NCBI GenBank assembly: GCA_030123565.1
Contig: CP126122.1
Span: forward strand, 3,610,800-3,674,799
Source: Nitrospira sp.
GTDB lineage: Bacteria > Nitrospirota > Nitrospiria > Nitrospirales > Nitrospiraceae
Reading direction: 5' to 3'
Length of the DNA stretch: 64,000 nucleotides
The position numbers and the translations under genes were made by a program. How positions within the stretch are numbered: position 1 is the stretch's first letter; each line of letters begins with the position of its first letter. Under the pieces are notes generated by a model. That model had not been told where the DNA came from, did no database searches, and saw only the letters and a program-made list of their open reading frames with translations. This document shows positions 1 to 7,296 of the stretch, in pieces.

Positions 1-292
1 CGATCAGGGAGCCGATTTCGTCGCCGACCTCTGCGCCCTCGTCATATTGGCGCGCTTCCTTCAGGGAGATTTCGGCTTTCGGATTGGCGACCGTATCGAC
101 GATCACCTTCTTCGACACGACCGAGATCTCGCCGGTTTTGGGATCGATTTCTACCTGGATGTTCTCTGCCTGGCCAAATCGTTTCTTCGCAGCGGTCTGA
201 AGTGCGGACTCGATCGCGCCAATGACCCTGGCCTTGTCGATTCCTTTTTGGCGGCCGATTTCATCGATGACTGCGATCAACTCTCGGTTCAT
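1..292 (-). CDS. nusA: transcription termination/antitermination factor NusA (N-terminal part, cut by window edge)
   Basis: The first 97 codons of NusA, the RNA-polymerase-binding elongation factor that modulates pausing, termination and antitermination. The visible protein starts MNRELIAVIDEIGRQKGI and continues with an acidic N-terminal domain (AIESALQTAAKKRF, then VEIDPKTGEISVVSKK), typical of the NusA N-terminal RNAP-binding domain. The S1 and KH domains lie outside the window. The ATG is preceded by GAGGTGTGATCC, a reasonable ribosome-binding site. It follows rimP by 59 bases, the usual rimP-nusA order, so cotranscription is likely. Confidence 0.93.
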   Translation of the reverse strand, partial: MNRELIAVIDEIGRQKGIDKARVIGAIESALQTAAKKRFGQAENIQVEIDPKTGEISVVSKKVIVDTVANPKAEISLKEARQYDEGAEVGDEIGSLI

Positions 293-351
293 GGATCACA
301 CCTCATGGTTAACACTGCGCCCCGGCACCCCTTGCCGCCCATTTAAAACTC

Positions 352-867
352 CTAAAACTCCACGTTCCGACGCGCCAAGGCAATCTGCTCAAGCTCAACC
401 CGAACGGTTTCCGTATTTTTTTTCTGTTGTACCGCAAGTGTCACGGCATGCTCCTCAACATCGACCAAGGTTCCCACGAGCCGCCATTGCCCCTGCATCG
501 GCCGGCGCAACTTGAGGTTCACCGGCTGCCCGATCAGGCGCCGATAGTCCTCCGGTCCCCGTAAGGGACGATCCAGGCCGGGTGATGAAACTTCCAGCGT
601 ATAGGCGTGCGGGAAGGGATCGATGACATCCAGCGCCGGACTCAGCGAGCGATGCGCCTGCTCGCAGTCCGTCAGCGTGATACCGCCCGGCTTGTCGATA
701 AAGACACGAATCACGGTCCTGGGGCCCTGGCCGACACAGACTGTCTCGACTAACTCAAGGCCATGGGACCGTAAAATAGGAGCCGCGAGTTCTTGCACTC
801 GCAGGTGGAGGGCCTCGGTCCTTTTCATCGAGGACTTGCCCGCCGACAGTGCTCCCGCTTCACTCAT
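352..867 (-). CDS. rimP: ribosome maturation factor RimP
   Basis: Cytoplasmic factor needed for 30S subunit maturation. The N-terminal alpha/beta domain has the family pattern (LELVETVCVGQGPRTVIRVFIDKPGGITLTDCE in two parts), then SSPGLDRPLRGPEDYRR, a RimP hallmark, and a C-terminal SH3-like barrel. Length (171 aa from ATG 867) is slightly above average because of about 13 extra N-terminal residues. A TTG at 873 is in frame, and an ATG at 828 (MKRTEALHL) would give a more typical length; no clear ribosome-binding site decides. It lies directly upstream of nusA. Confidence 0.93.
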   Translation of the reverse strand: MSEAGALSAGKSSMKRTEALHLRVQELAAPILRSHGLELVETVCVGQGPRTVIRVFIDKPGGITLTDCEQAHRSLSPALDVIDPFPHAYTLEVSSPGLDRPLRGPEDYRRLIGQPVNLKLRRPMQGQWRLVGTLVDVEEHAVTLAVQQKKNTETVRVELEQIALARRNVEF

Positions 868-885
868 AGACAAAAAAGAAGCTCA

Positions 886-912
886 AACAAAAAAGTGGGC
901 CTGGGCCCACTT
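886..912 (-). terminator. Rho-independent terminator after the aminotransferase gene
   Basis: Perfect 20-base palindrome AAGTGGGCCTGGGCCCACTT (893-912), followed on the minus strand by a run of six T residues. It lies between the stop of the class IV aminotransferase gene and the start of rimP, so it closes the four-gene unit 3026-958 and separates it from rimP-nusA. Confidence 0.85.
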
Positions 913-957
913 AAAGCGCAGGAACCATACCACGCCGCTTTATTGAAAGCAAGGGCA

Positions 958-1797
958 CTAGCCGATCAACGCGTCCCATCGGCGCGCCAAGATCTGCGAG
1001 ACAGGTCCCGGTCCACCGGTTCCGATCACCCGCCCGTCGATCAGGACCACCGGCAGCACCTCCACCGTCGTACCAGTCAGAAAGACTTCCGAGGCCGTGA
1101 ACAATTCTTCCCTGGTCACGAAAGCTTCGGAAACCGGGAGCCCTTCTTTTCGCGCCAACTCCAAGACGATCGCGCGCGTCACGCCGGAGAGAATTCTGGG
1201 CCCTTCCGGCGCAGTCTGGACCGTGCCGTTCCGCACGACCATCACATTACTCACCGATCCCTCCGTCACCAGTCCCTCACGAATCAGGATCGCCTCGAAC
1301 ACCCCGGCCTCCTTGGCCTGCTGACGTGCCAACACATTCGGCAACAGATTCACGCTTTTGATGTCGCAACGTCCCCAGCGAATGTCGTCGGTCGTGATGG
1401 CCCGCACCCCGGCATGCCGAACCGCTGCCTCCAGCGGACGAAGTTCTCGAAAGGTCAAGACCGTGGTCGGTGCAAGATCAATGGGAAAGGGGTGGTCGCG
1501 AGGGGCCGGTCCGCGGGTGATCTGCAGATAAATTTTGGTCTCTGGGCATCGGCTCAACCGCAGTCCCTCATGAATCAACGAGGTCCACTGAGTCGCCGTA
1601 TGCCCGATTGGAAGCTGTAGCGCCCGCGCACTCCGTTCGAGTCTGGCCAGATGCGCCTCCAGGGAGAAGGGCTGCCCGCGATAGGTGCGGATGACTTCAT
1701 AGACGCCGTCGCCGAATTGAAATCCACGATCCTCGATGCCGACGACCGCATCAGCCAACGGACTGAACCGACCATTCACACAGGCGATGTCAGGCAT
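958..1797 (-). CDS. class IV PLP aminotransferase (D-amino-acid / branched-chain type)
   Basis: Pyridoxal-phosphate fold-type IV transaminase of 279 aa, full length. The N-terminus (VNGRFSPLADAVVGIEDRGFQFGDGVYE) is the family signature. The cofactor lysine is K147 in CDIKSVNLLPNV, closest to D-alanine aminotransferases, whose equivalent is DIKSLNLL. The C-terminal glycine loop and SGVTRAIVLELAR are also conserved. The likely reaction is transamination of D-alanine/D-glutamate with 2-oxoglutarate. IlvE-like or aminodeoxychorismate-lyase-like activity cannot be excluded, because substrate choice is not readable from these motifs. It is last in the unit with DUF192, Rieske and chagasin-like genes, 25 bases after the latter. 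Confidence 0.87.
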   Translation of the reverse strand: MPDIACVNGRFSPLADAVVGIEDRGFQFGDGVYEVIRTYRGQPFSLEAHLARLERSARALQLPIGHTATQWTSLIHEGLRLSRCPETKIYLQITRGPAPRDHPFPIDLAPTTVLTFRELRPLEAAVRHAGVRAITTDDIRWGRCDIKSVNLLPNVLARQQAKEAGVFEAILIREGLVTEGSVSNVMVVRNGTVQTAPEGPRILSGVTRAIVLELARKEGLPVSEAFVTREELFTASEVFLTGTTVEVLPVVLIDGRVIGTGGPGPVSQILARRWDALIG

Positions 1798-1822
1798 AGC
1801 GCATTTCTCACCGCCCCATTCC

Positions 1823-2155
1823 TCAGGACACGGTCACATAAAAAATTTGCCGGTCTTCAGCCGTGAATTTCCACCCCATTCGTTTTTCAAACACCAGCCG
1901 GTGGGTTCCGACCGCCACGGGCCTGAACTCGAACGTGCGTTGCCCGTTATCGACCGCGTTATTGCTGGCGATGCGAAGAAAATCGTCTTCGACCAGAGGC
2001 ATGACGGCCGCATCATAGATCGGGACCCACTGCTCCCCCCTCGTGCGATCCTCCCATAAATGAATGTGGACGGACGCCCCTATTCGGGCAGTCAGGACCT
2101 TGGCTCCCGGTTCTCGCTCAGTTCCTGTCGGATAGGGCTTGCTGGATGGACTCAT
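1823..2155 (-). CDS. small protein, possible chagasin-type (I42) protease inhibitor
   Basis: A 110-aa protein beginning MSPSSKPYPTGTEREPG. It is a single beta-rich domain: VLTARIGASVHIHLWED, then DFLRIASNNAV, then FEFRPVAVGTHRLVFEKR and a final strand IFYVTV. The FRP..GTHRL motif and the overall strand order resemble chagasin-family cysteine-protease inhibitors, but the NPTTG loop is not recognisable, so the assignment is tentative. No signal peptide is seen from this start. The frame stays open upstream to 2335, but that extension overlaps the Rieske gene and has low-quality composition. It lies 37 bases after the Rieske gene. Confidence 0.72.
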   Translation of the reverse strand: MSPSSKPYPTGTEREPGAKVLTARIGASVHIHLWEDRTRGEQWVPIYDAAVMPLVEDDFLRIASNNAVDNGQRTFEFRPVAVGTHRLVFEKRMGWKFTAEDRQIFYVTVS

Positions 2156-2192
2156 GACACGCTCTTGCGACTCCGTAGGGATGATTCGTACG

Positions 2193-2510
2193 CTAGACCT
2201 TGCGCCGCCCTCCGATGAACACCTGGCCGTCCTCCACGCGCACGTCGTAGCTGCCGACGCAGTAGCCTCCGCCGTCGGTCCCCTGTCCGTTTCGAACATC
2301 GAACGCCAGATCATGCCAAGGACAAGAGACGACATGCCCCTTCACGCGCCCCCTGTTCAAAGGGCCGCCTTCATGAGGACAGACATTGTAGATCGCGTGA
2401 AAACGCCCCTCGATATTGAAGACCGCGATGGCGCGTTCGTTCACCTTCACGACCTTGACCTGGCCGGGCGGAATATCCTCGACCTTGGCCACGCATTGAA
2501 ACCCTTCCAT
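2193..2510 (-). CDS. Rieske [2Fe-2S] ferredoxin
   Basis: Small soluble electron carrier of 105 aa with both Rieske ligand boxes: C44-P-H46 (NVCPHEGGPL) and C63-PW-H66 (VSCPWHDLAFD). The fold and length match NirD/BphF-type stand-alone Rieske ferredoxins. No signal peptide or membrane anchor is present, so it should act in the cytoplasm. Its electron donor or acceptor cannot be read from the context: the neighbours are a DUF192 protein 18 bases upstream and a small beta-domain protein downstream, with no oxygenase or nitrite reductase alongside. Confidence 0.92.
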   Translation of the reverse strand: MEGFQCVAKVEDIPPGQVKVVKVNERAIAVFNIEGRFHAIYNVCPHEGGPLNRGRVKGHVVSCPWHDLAFDVRNGQGTDGGGYCVGSYDVRVEDGQVFIGGRRKV

Positions 2511-2528
2511 AAGGCGACTCCGGTTCCG

Positions 2529-3026
2529 TTACATACGAAGCGTAAATTTGAGCTCCATCCCAGTCGTGATCCCTTCGCGTCGGACGTACCCTGCCTCCGC
2601 CTCGATCAGATAGCGCACCGGCTCTGACGGAGGCCCATAGAGCGGACAAGGGTCCTGCGCGCAAGGCGGTACCTGCTCCAGGAGGTGTACCACGTGATGG
2701 CTTTCATCGACCCATACCATATCGACCGGAATGCGAAACTGCCTGGTCTGAACTCGATGCAATCCGGTCGACTCAAAGATATAAAGCATCCCCGTGCCGG
2801 CTGGCAATCCTTCTCGAAACGCCAGGCCGAAGAGCAGCTTCTCGGGAGTGCTGGCCACTTCCGTTTCCATGGTCTTCCCGTTCGGAAATTCCACGATGAT
2901 GATTTCGGATTCCTTCGGCCCGCCGAGAAACAGGCTCACACTCACCAGCAACATCACCAAGAGCACGAGCGTGACGATTTTCTTGCGGCGCTGCTCCGAT
3001 TCAGGCCCGCTCGTCCTCGTCACCAT
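2529..3026 (-). CDS. membrane-anchored DUF192 family protein
   Basis: 165 aa. A basic N-terminus (EQRRKK) precedes one membrane segment (about residues 16-35, IVTLVLLVMLLVSVSLFLGG), then a periplasmic DUF192 domain: FPNGKTMETEVASTPEKLLFGLAFREGLPAGTGMLYIF (split here), then FRIPVDMVWVDESHHVVHLLEQVPPC. The family function is unknown. It is the first gene of the unit that continues through the Rieske, chagasin-like and aminotransferase genes. The start is the ATG of MVTRTSGPES. Confidence 0.88.
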   Translation of the reverse strand: MVTRTSGPESEQRRKKIVTLVLLVMLLVSVSLFLGGPKESEIIIVEFPNGKTMETEVASTPEKLLFGLAFREGLPAGTGMLYIFESTGLHRVQTRQFRIPVDMVWVDESHHVVHLLEQVPPCAQDPCPLYGPPSEPVRYLIEAEAGYVRREGITTGMELKFTLRM

Positions 3027-3150
3027 CGCGAAACATTGCCCGACATGGAATCATCCTCGATCGATCGCACATGCGCAGAGCCGCATGTACATTGGGCCCA
3101 AAGGCCCATGACTTTCAGCGCCCTAGGCCTTCTTCCCAAGTCTCCCTCTG

Positions 3151-3180
3151 TTGACTTGCCGAAGAAACGCAGCTTAGAAT
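3151..3180 (+). promoter_or_regulatory. sigma70-type promoter for the ferredoxin gene
   Basis: TTGACT at 3151-3156 and TAGAAT at 3175-3180, separated by 18 bases, about 90 bases before the ferredoxin start. Both boxes are close to consensus and there is no other gene between. Confidence 0.6.
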
Positions 3181-3272
3181 GCCCCCCTGCTTCGTCGCGA
3201 ACTATGGTCGCGGCGGCACGAAATTGTCAACATTTTATCCGTCATCAAGGAACTGAGAAGGAGGCACGGGCC

Positions 3273-3620
3273 ATGGCGCTTCTGATCACCGATGAATGTA
3301 TTTCCTGCGGAGCATGCCTACCGGAATGTCCGAATGAAGCGATCTTCGAAACGCGTAGCGACGCCGAAGGGAAGGGCAATCATGTCGGCGATGGCCAGGG
3401 AGTCGGCGACAATATTTACGTCATCACGCATGATCGTTGCACCGAGTGCGTAGGACATTTCGACGAACCACAATGTGCGGCGGTTTGCCCGGTGGACAAT
3501 TGCTGCATTTCCGATCCGGCTTATCCGGAAACGACCGAGGTCCTGCTGGAAAAAGCCAAGACGTTGAACCCTGATAAGCAAATCGATCCAGCCAAGGTCT
3601 GGAGCGGCGTCCGCAACTAA
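3273..3620 (+). CDS. YfhL-type ferredoxin with two [4Fe-4S] motifs
   Basis: 115-aa soluble ferredoxin. The first cluster motif is at the N-terminus (C9-x2-C12-x2-C15-x3-C19P in DECISCGACLPECP). The second is CTEC-x8-C-x3-CP, which carries the longer loop characteristic of YfhL/Alv-type ferredoxins. The start at ATG 3273 has a perfect AAGGAGG site 9 bases upstream; the frame is open far upstream, but that region overlaps the DUF192 gene on the other strand. It is monocistronic: promoter at 3151-3180, terminator just after. It carries electrons for unknown partners. Confidence 0.93.
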   Translation: MALLITDECISCGACLPECPNEAIFETRSDAEGKGNHVGDGQGVGDNIYVITHDRCTECVGHFDEPQCAAVCPVDNCCISDPAYPETTEVLLEKAKTLNPDKQIDPAKVWSGVRN

Positions 3621-3653
3621 CTCCACCTATCCCTCACCATAAGCTGTCGCCAT

Positions 3654-3685
3654 GCGAAGGCTCCTCCGGGAGCCTTCGCTTTTTT
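3654..3685 (+). terminator. Rho-independent terminator of the ferredoxin gene
   Basis: Stem GCGAAGGCT/AGCCTTCGC with an eight-base loop, followed by TTTTTT, 34 bases after the ferredoxin stop. Confidence 0.9.
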
Positions 3686-3862
3686 CGATTGCCCGCTGGT
3701 TCGAGCCGCAGGTTGGCACACAAATGTATTCCCCTCTGGCTTTCCTCGGTTGACCGCTGTAGACTTTAATTAAAAGGGGTACGCAGTACAGACGTGCGAC
3801 CACCTTCTCATGCCTGTGTGGCCACCCCAACCCATCAGCCACCCTCTCACCCGGAGGTGCCC

Positions 3863-4198
3863 ATGACACACTTCACCCGCCTGATTTTGCTCGGCTGCCT
3901 CGCCGGCCTCATACTTCCAGGCCAGGCCATGTCCAGCACCGGTGACGTCGGCACCATTATCGAGAGTTTCGTCACGAAACAATTTCCTGACGCGGCCAGT
4001 CACTTTTGGGTCGTGAATGAGACGCAATGGGATGGCGATGAAATGATTGTGGATGTGAATGCGATCGTCACAGATCGCGTGCAAGCGGAGCCTACGGCGA
4101 GTCGTTTCTTGCTGTTGATCGTGGCCGGTACCCTGAAGGGCTCCCAGAGTATCCCCTTGGATGCTGCGGCCGAATGTCAGAAGGAGCAAGAGGTCTGA
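3863..4198 (+). CDS. small exported protein of unknown function
   Basis: 111 aa. A signal peptide (MTHFTRLILLGCLAGLILPGQAMS) is followed by an alpha/beta segment (GTIIESFVTKQFPDAASHFW, then DEMIVDVNAIV, then RFLLLIVAGTLKG) that I do not recognise. The C-terminus is charged. The ATG at 3863 follows CCGGAGGTGCCC, a good ribosome-binding site; an upstream in-frame start at 3794 would bury the signal peptide. The gene stands alone and ends at a strong bidirectional hairpin. Confidence 0.75.
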   Translation: MTHFTRLILLGCLAGLILPGQAMSSTGDVGTIIESFVTKQFPDAASHFWVVNETQWDGDEMIVDVNAIVTDRVQAEPTASRFLLLIVAGTLKGSQSIPLDAAAECQKEQEV

Positions 4199-4246
4199 TC
4201 AAGGGCCCGTTCAATGCCTCGCCGAAACCATCCATACTGAAACATG

Positions 4247-4284
4247 ACGACGCCCCATCTGCATCACTGCAGATGGGGCGTCGT
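4247..4284. terminator. bidirectional hairpin terminator between convergent genes
   Basis: Perfect 17-base-pair stem (4247-4263 with 4268-4284) around the loop TCAC. It sits between the stops of the small exported protein (plus) and the cupredoxin (minus). There is no long T run on either side, but its position and strength suggest it blocks transcription from both directions. Confidence 0.7.
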
Positions 4285-4307
4285 GCTTCACACCCTGTGC
4301 GAATCGA

Positions 4308-4787
4308 CTACTTGAGCATCAAAATCTTTCCACCAACGTGGGCCGGATGCAAGTGGCAGCGATAGTTCAACGTGTTCCCCTGCGTGGCATAGAACATGTC
4401 GCTGGTCGGAACACCGATGTACTTGGTCTCGCCCGGCTTCAGGACCACTTCCGCCTTCATCACGAATGGTGAACCGGCATTGGGGGCGTCGGTCATCTGA
4501 AACCCATGCTCCGAAGAAGAGTTGTTCGTGACCTTGAGCACCACCGGACGGCCCGGACGAACTTTGAAATCGATCACGGTGACCGGTGGATACCAGGCCT
4601 TTATATTGCCGATCTCCACGGAATACAATTCCGCATCCACTACCAACTCCTTAAACGGCTGGCCGACGACGGAACCGGTTTCCAGATCACCGATCTCGAC
4701 ACCGCCAGCTTGCAGCGCATATGCGCCGGATGCCCCAGCCACCAGCATGACCAGGCTAAAGAACACTGCTACCATCGTCTTACCCAT
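4308..4787 (-). CDS. periplasmic cupredoxin-domain protein
   Basis: 159 aa: signal peptide (MGKTMVAVFFSLVMLVAGASGAYA), then one cupredoxin beta-barrel. The copper ligands are readable: H94 in SSEHGF and the C-terminal loop YRC144HLHPAH150VGG, which supplies Cys and His; a Met axial ligand is not obvious and extra histidines (145, 147) crowd the loop. This resembles the single-domain periplasmic copper proteins abundant in nitrite oxidisers. Its role is electron transfer or copper handling (inference). The ribosome-binding site AAGGAGG lies just upstream of the ATG, and a promoter candidate lies about 150 bases further up. Confidence 0.88.
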   Translation of the reverse strand: MGKTMVAVFFSLVMLVAGASGAYALQAGGVEIGDLETGSVVGQPFKELVVDAELYSVEIGNIKAWYPPVTVIDFKVRPGRPVVLKVTNNSSSEHGFQMTDAPNAGSPFVMKAEVVLKPGETKYIGVPTSDMFYATQGNTLNYRCHLHPAHVGGKILMLK

Positions 4788-4936
4788 GACCTACCTCCTT
4801 AAAGAGATTAAGAAGAGATGTGATTAGGTTGGTGAATAATGACCACCGCGCTCAGTAACCCCTGTCGCACGCTCTGCACCGGAGCACAGTCGCTACGAAT
4901 CGAAAATATCCTAAATAATAGGTTAGCGAGGGACAC

Positions 4937-4966
4937 CTTATAGCATAGGGATGAAAAAGGAAGCAA
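4937..4966 (-). promoter_or_regulatory. candidate promoter for the cupredoxin gene
   Basis: On the minus strand, TTGCTT and TATAAG are separated by 18 bases. It would give a leader of about 140 bases before the cupredoxin start, within an otherwise gene-free stretch (4788-5060). No better pair is seen closer to the gene. Confidence 0.4.
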
Positions 4967-5060
4967 GAAAGTTCTTGAGCGCCGGCCAGCCCCATCCGCA
5001 ACCGGCTCTTCCCCGATCTCGAGGCTGTTGAAAATCAGCTTCATCTTGTATTTCAACTAA

Positions 5061-6674
5061 TTACGGCAACATTTTCGCATCAGGTAACGCTGCTTCAACC
5101 TGTGATCCGATCAGGATGTCGTAGGGGGTATAGTCGTCGGTCAATATCAAACCGGGTGACCACGGCTTCGTTCTCCGCGATGCGAGCAACGCCGTCGCCT
5201 CCGGCGGAAGTCGCCGAGCCTCGACCTGCGATTGAATGAGGGAGACCATCTCCTCGTAAGGCATGCGGTCGATCGGACTCCCGCCGAAAAAAATCAGGTT
5301 CTCTGCAGTCGTTTGATGGGCACGCCACGGCCCCTTCACTCCGAAGGATTCGATGGTGGGGAAGGCCGTTTTCAACGTCTGCACCACCGCACTTGCTCGC
5401 TGGAGATCTCCACCTTCTCCCGAGGAAGCCAGGTTGAGCGCCATGACGCCGTTCGGATTCAGTCTCCTCTTGAGCTCTGAAAAAAACTCGACCGTGGTCA
5501 GATGGAAGGGAATGAGGTGCCGGGCAAACGCATCGACCCAGATGACGTCGTAGGTCGCCGCCGTGTCCCGCAAAAACACCCTGGCATCCTTGACGAAGAT
5601 ATGGTGATTCGCAGGCGGCCGATACTCGAAATATTGCTCCGCCATCTGCACGACGACGGGGTCGAACTCGACGACGTCCAACTCCAACTCCGGCCAGACC
5701 AGAGCCAGCCACTTGGCCAGTGATCCACCTCCATGTCCCAAGATAAGCCCCCGTTTGGGCTCGGGCGCCAATGCCACAGCCGCGACCATGAGCTGGCTGT
5801 AGGGAAGAAAGAGGGTCGCAGGATCAGCCCGCCACATGACCGCGTGCCATGTTCGATCGAGCACCAGATATCGAAACAGATCGTCGTCACGGACCCGCAC
5901 CTGCTGGTAGGGGCTATCTTCCTGATGCACAAGACCGGCAACGGGAGGAGCCTGACCGAACAATTGCCAGCTCAAAATGAGCAGACCGGTCAAAAACAAT
6001 CCCGCCAGCTTCGTCCCCCTGCCGCTCCCTCGCTGCAGCCACAGTAGTCCCAATAGAAGCTGCGCGACGCCCAACGAGGCGACCAGCGTGTGGGTCCCCA
6101 GCCAGGAAAGGAGAAAAAATGCGGTGCCCCATGTTCCGGCCAAACTCCCGACCGTGGATAGAGCGATCATACTGCCCGTGTGACGACCGAGATACCCCAT
6201 GTCCACAACGGCCAAACGGAGGAGCGCCGGCATGACCCCACTCAGCCCGAAAGCAGGAGGGGCGAGCAACACGCAGGCGGCCAGGCTCGGTCCCCACCGA
6301 GGATCTTCTATGGCTCTCGCCACTTTGAGAATCGTCGTGTGCCCCACCCAGGACATCAGCAACGTCCAGGCGCCCGATCCAAGGAGCATCCACGCCAGAA
6401 CCGCCGCGACGCGATACCGATCCGACGCCCACCCACCGAAGGCATAGCCCGAACTCATGGCCGCCAATATGATCCCGATCAGCGCCCCCCAGACGAACAG
6501 GGAGTTCCCAAAAATCGGGGCAAGCAACCGGCTGCCAAGAATTTCCAGGGCCATCACAATGGCGCCGGTCACGAGCGCGGTCACGAGCAAAAACATGCGC
6601 GGAGTGGAAGGCACCGAAGGTCCCTGGCCCATCATCGACGAAGGACCGCTGAAGACAGTACCGGCGAGAGGCAC
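5061..6674 (-). CDS. membrane protein with spermidine-synthase-like domain (fused MFS/SpeE type)
   Basis: 537 aa. The N-terminal half has about seven hydrophobic segments (from LLVTALVTGAIVMALEILGSRLLAP on). The C-terminal half is a Rossmann methyltransferase-like aminopropyltransferase domain: LILGHGGGSLAKWLA (SAM-type glycine loop), LDVVEFDPVVVQMA (acidic strand end), IFVKDARVFL and YDVIWVDAF. This architecture is the widespread spermidine-synthase-like transporter fusion, whose substrate is not established. The start is GTG 6674; internal ATG codons at 6635/6632 and 6596 (MFLLVTALV) are alternatives, the last beginning right at the first membrane segment. Confidence 0.87.
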   Translation of the reverse strand: MPLAGTVFSGPSSMMGQGPSVPSTPRMFLLVTALVTGAIVMALEILGSRLLAPIFGNSLFVWGALIGIILAAMSSGYAFGGWASDRYRVAAVLAWMLLGSGAWTLLMSWVGHTTILKVARAIEDPRWGPSLAACVLLAPPAFGLSGVMPALLRLAVVDMGYLGRHTGSMIALSTVGSLAGTWGTAFFLLSWLGTHTLVASLGVAQLLLGLLWLQRGSGRGTKLAGLFLTGLLILSWQLFGQAPPVAGLVHQEDSPYQQVRVRDDDLFRYLVLDRTWHAVMWRADPATLFLPYSQLMVAAVALAPEPKRGLILGHGGGSLAKWLALVWPELELDVVEFDPVVVQMAEQYFEYRPPANHHIFVKDARVFLRDTAATYDVIWVDAFARHLIPFHLTTVEFFSELKRRLNPNGVMALNLASSGEGGDLQRASAVVQTLKTAFPTIESFGVKGPWRAHQTTAENLIFFGGSPIDRMPYEEMVSLIQSQVEARRLPPEATALLASRRTKPWSPGLILTDDYTPYDILIGSQVEAALPDAKMLP

Positions 6675-6698
6675 GGCGCGAAGTGAGCAGGCGTCATG

Positions 6699-7109
6699 TT
6701 ACAGCGTTCCCCAATTCTTGAAGTAGCGAAGCAGATCTCGCACCGAAATCATGCCGACCACACGGCCTTCTTCGGTAATGACGAGGTGTCGGATCCCTCG
6801 TTCAGCCATGACGTCGCTCGCCTCATGCGCCGATTGGGCGATATCGATCGTCATCACCGGCGCGCTCATCACCGCCCGCACCAGAACCTGATCGGCGGCT
6901 GCCCCGCTGGCCATCGCCTTTCGAACCAGATCTGCCTCACTGACGATGCCCACGTAGTCCCCATGGTCGGAAACGAGCATCGCCCCGACCCTGGCATCGC
7001 GCAGTTGTCGCGCCACAGCCAGCAAGGTATCGTCCGGATGCACCGTCCTGGTGATGGGACGCATCATCATCGCCAAGGGGCGCTGGATGGGCCCGCTCAA
7101 TGCCGCCAT
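6699..7109 (-). CDS. CBS-domain pair protein
   Basis: 136 aa consisting of two CBS motifs (MRPITRTVHPDDTLLAVARQ...VGIVSEADLVRKA and VMTIDIAQSAHEASDVMA...VGMISVRDLLRYF), i.e. one Bateman module that normally binds adenine nucleotides and acts as a regulatory sensor. No effector domain is attached. The start ATG 7109 has the site CAGGAGCGA upstream; the open frame to 7253 is a non-coding extension into the ugd promoter region. Its partner is unknown. Confidence 0.88.
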   Translation of the reverse strand: MAALSGPIQRPLAMMMRPITRTVHPDDTLLAVARQLRDARVGAMLVSDHGDYVGIVSEADLVRKAMASGAAADQVLVRAVMSAPVMTIDIAQSAHEASDVMAERGIRHLVITEEGRVVGMISVRDLLRYFKNWGTL

Positions 7110-7205
7110 TCGCCGGTCGCTCCTGTGAAGAGGGCGAAATTCTACTGAAGTGCGGCGCAATCTGCAATTCTTCCGCGAACCTCCGGCTAAAAACAAGTGA
7201 TTTGA

Positions 7206-7234
7206 TTGCTCGTCCTGGTCGACATTGTTATACT
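7206..7234 (+). promoter_or_regulatory. sigma70-type promoter for UDP-glucose dehydrogenase
   Basis: TTGCTC (7206-7211) and TATACT (7229-7234) with a 17-base spacer, about 60 bases upstream of the ugd start and divergent from the CBS gene. Confidence 0.5.
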
Positions 7235-7296
7235 GACGACTCTCCACGTACACTCACTCGAGCACCAGCGATCGTTCTGCAGAAGGAGACGTGTCC

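Noticed and set aside
4808-5056. 82-codon minus-strand frame in the gap before the cupredoxin
   Set aside because: It overlaps the candidate promoter and has no family pattern or clear ribosome-binding site.
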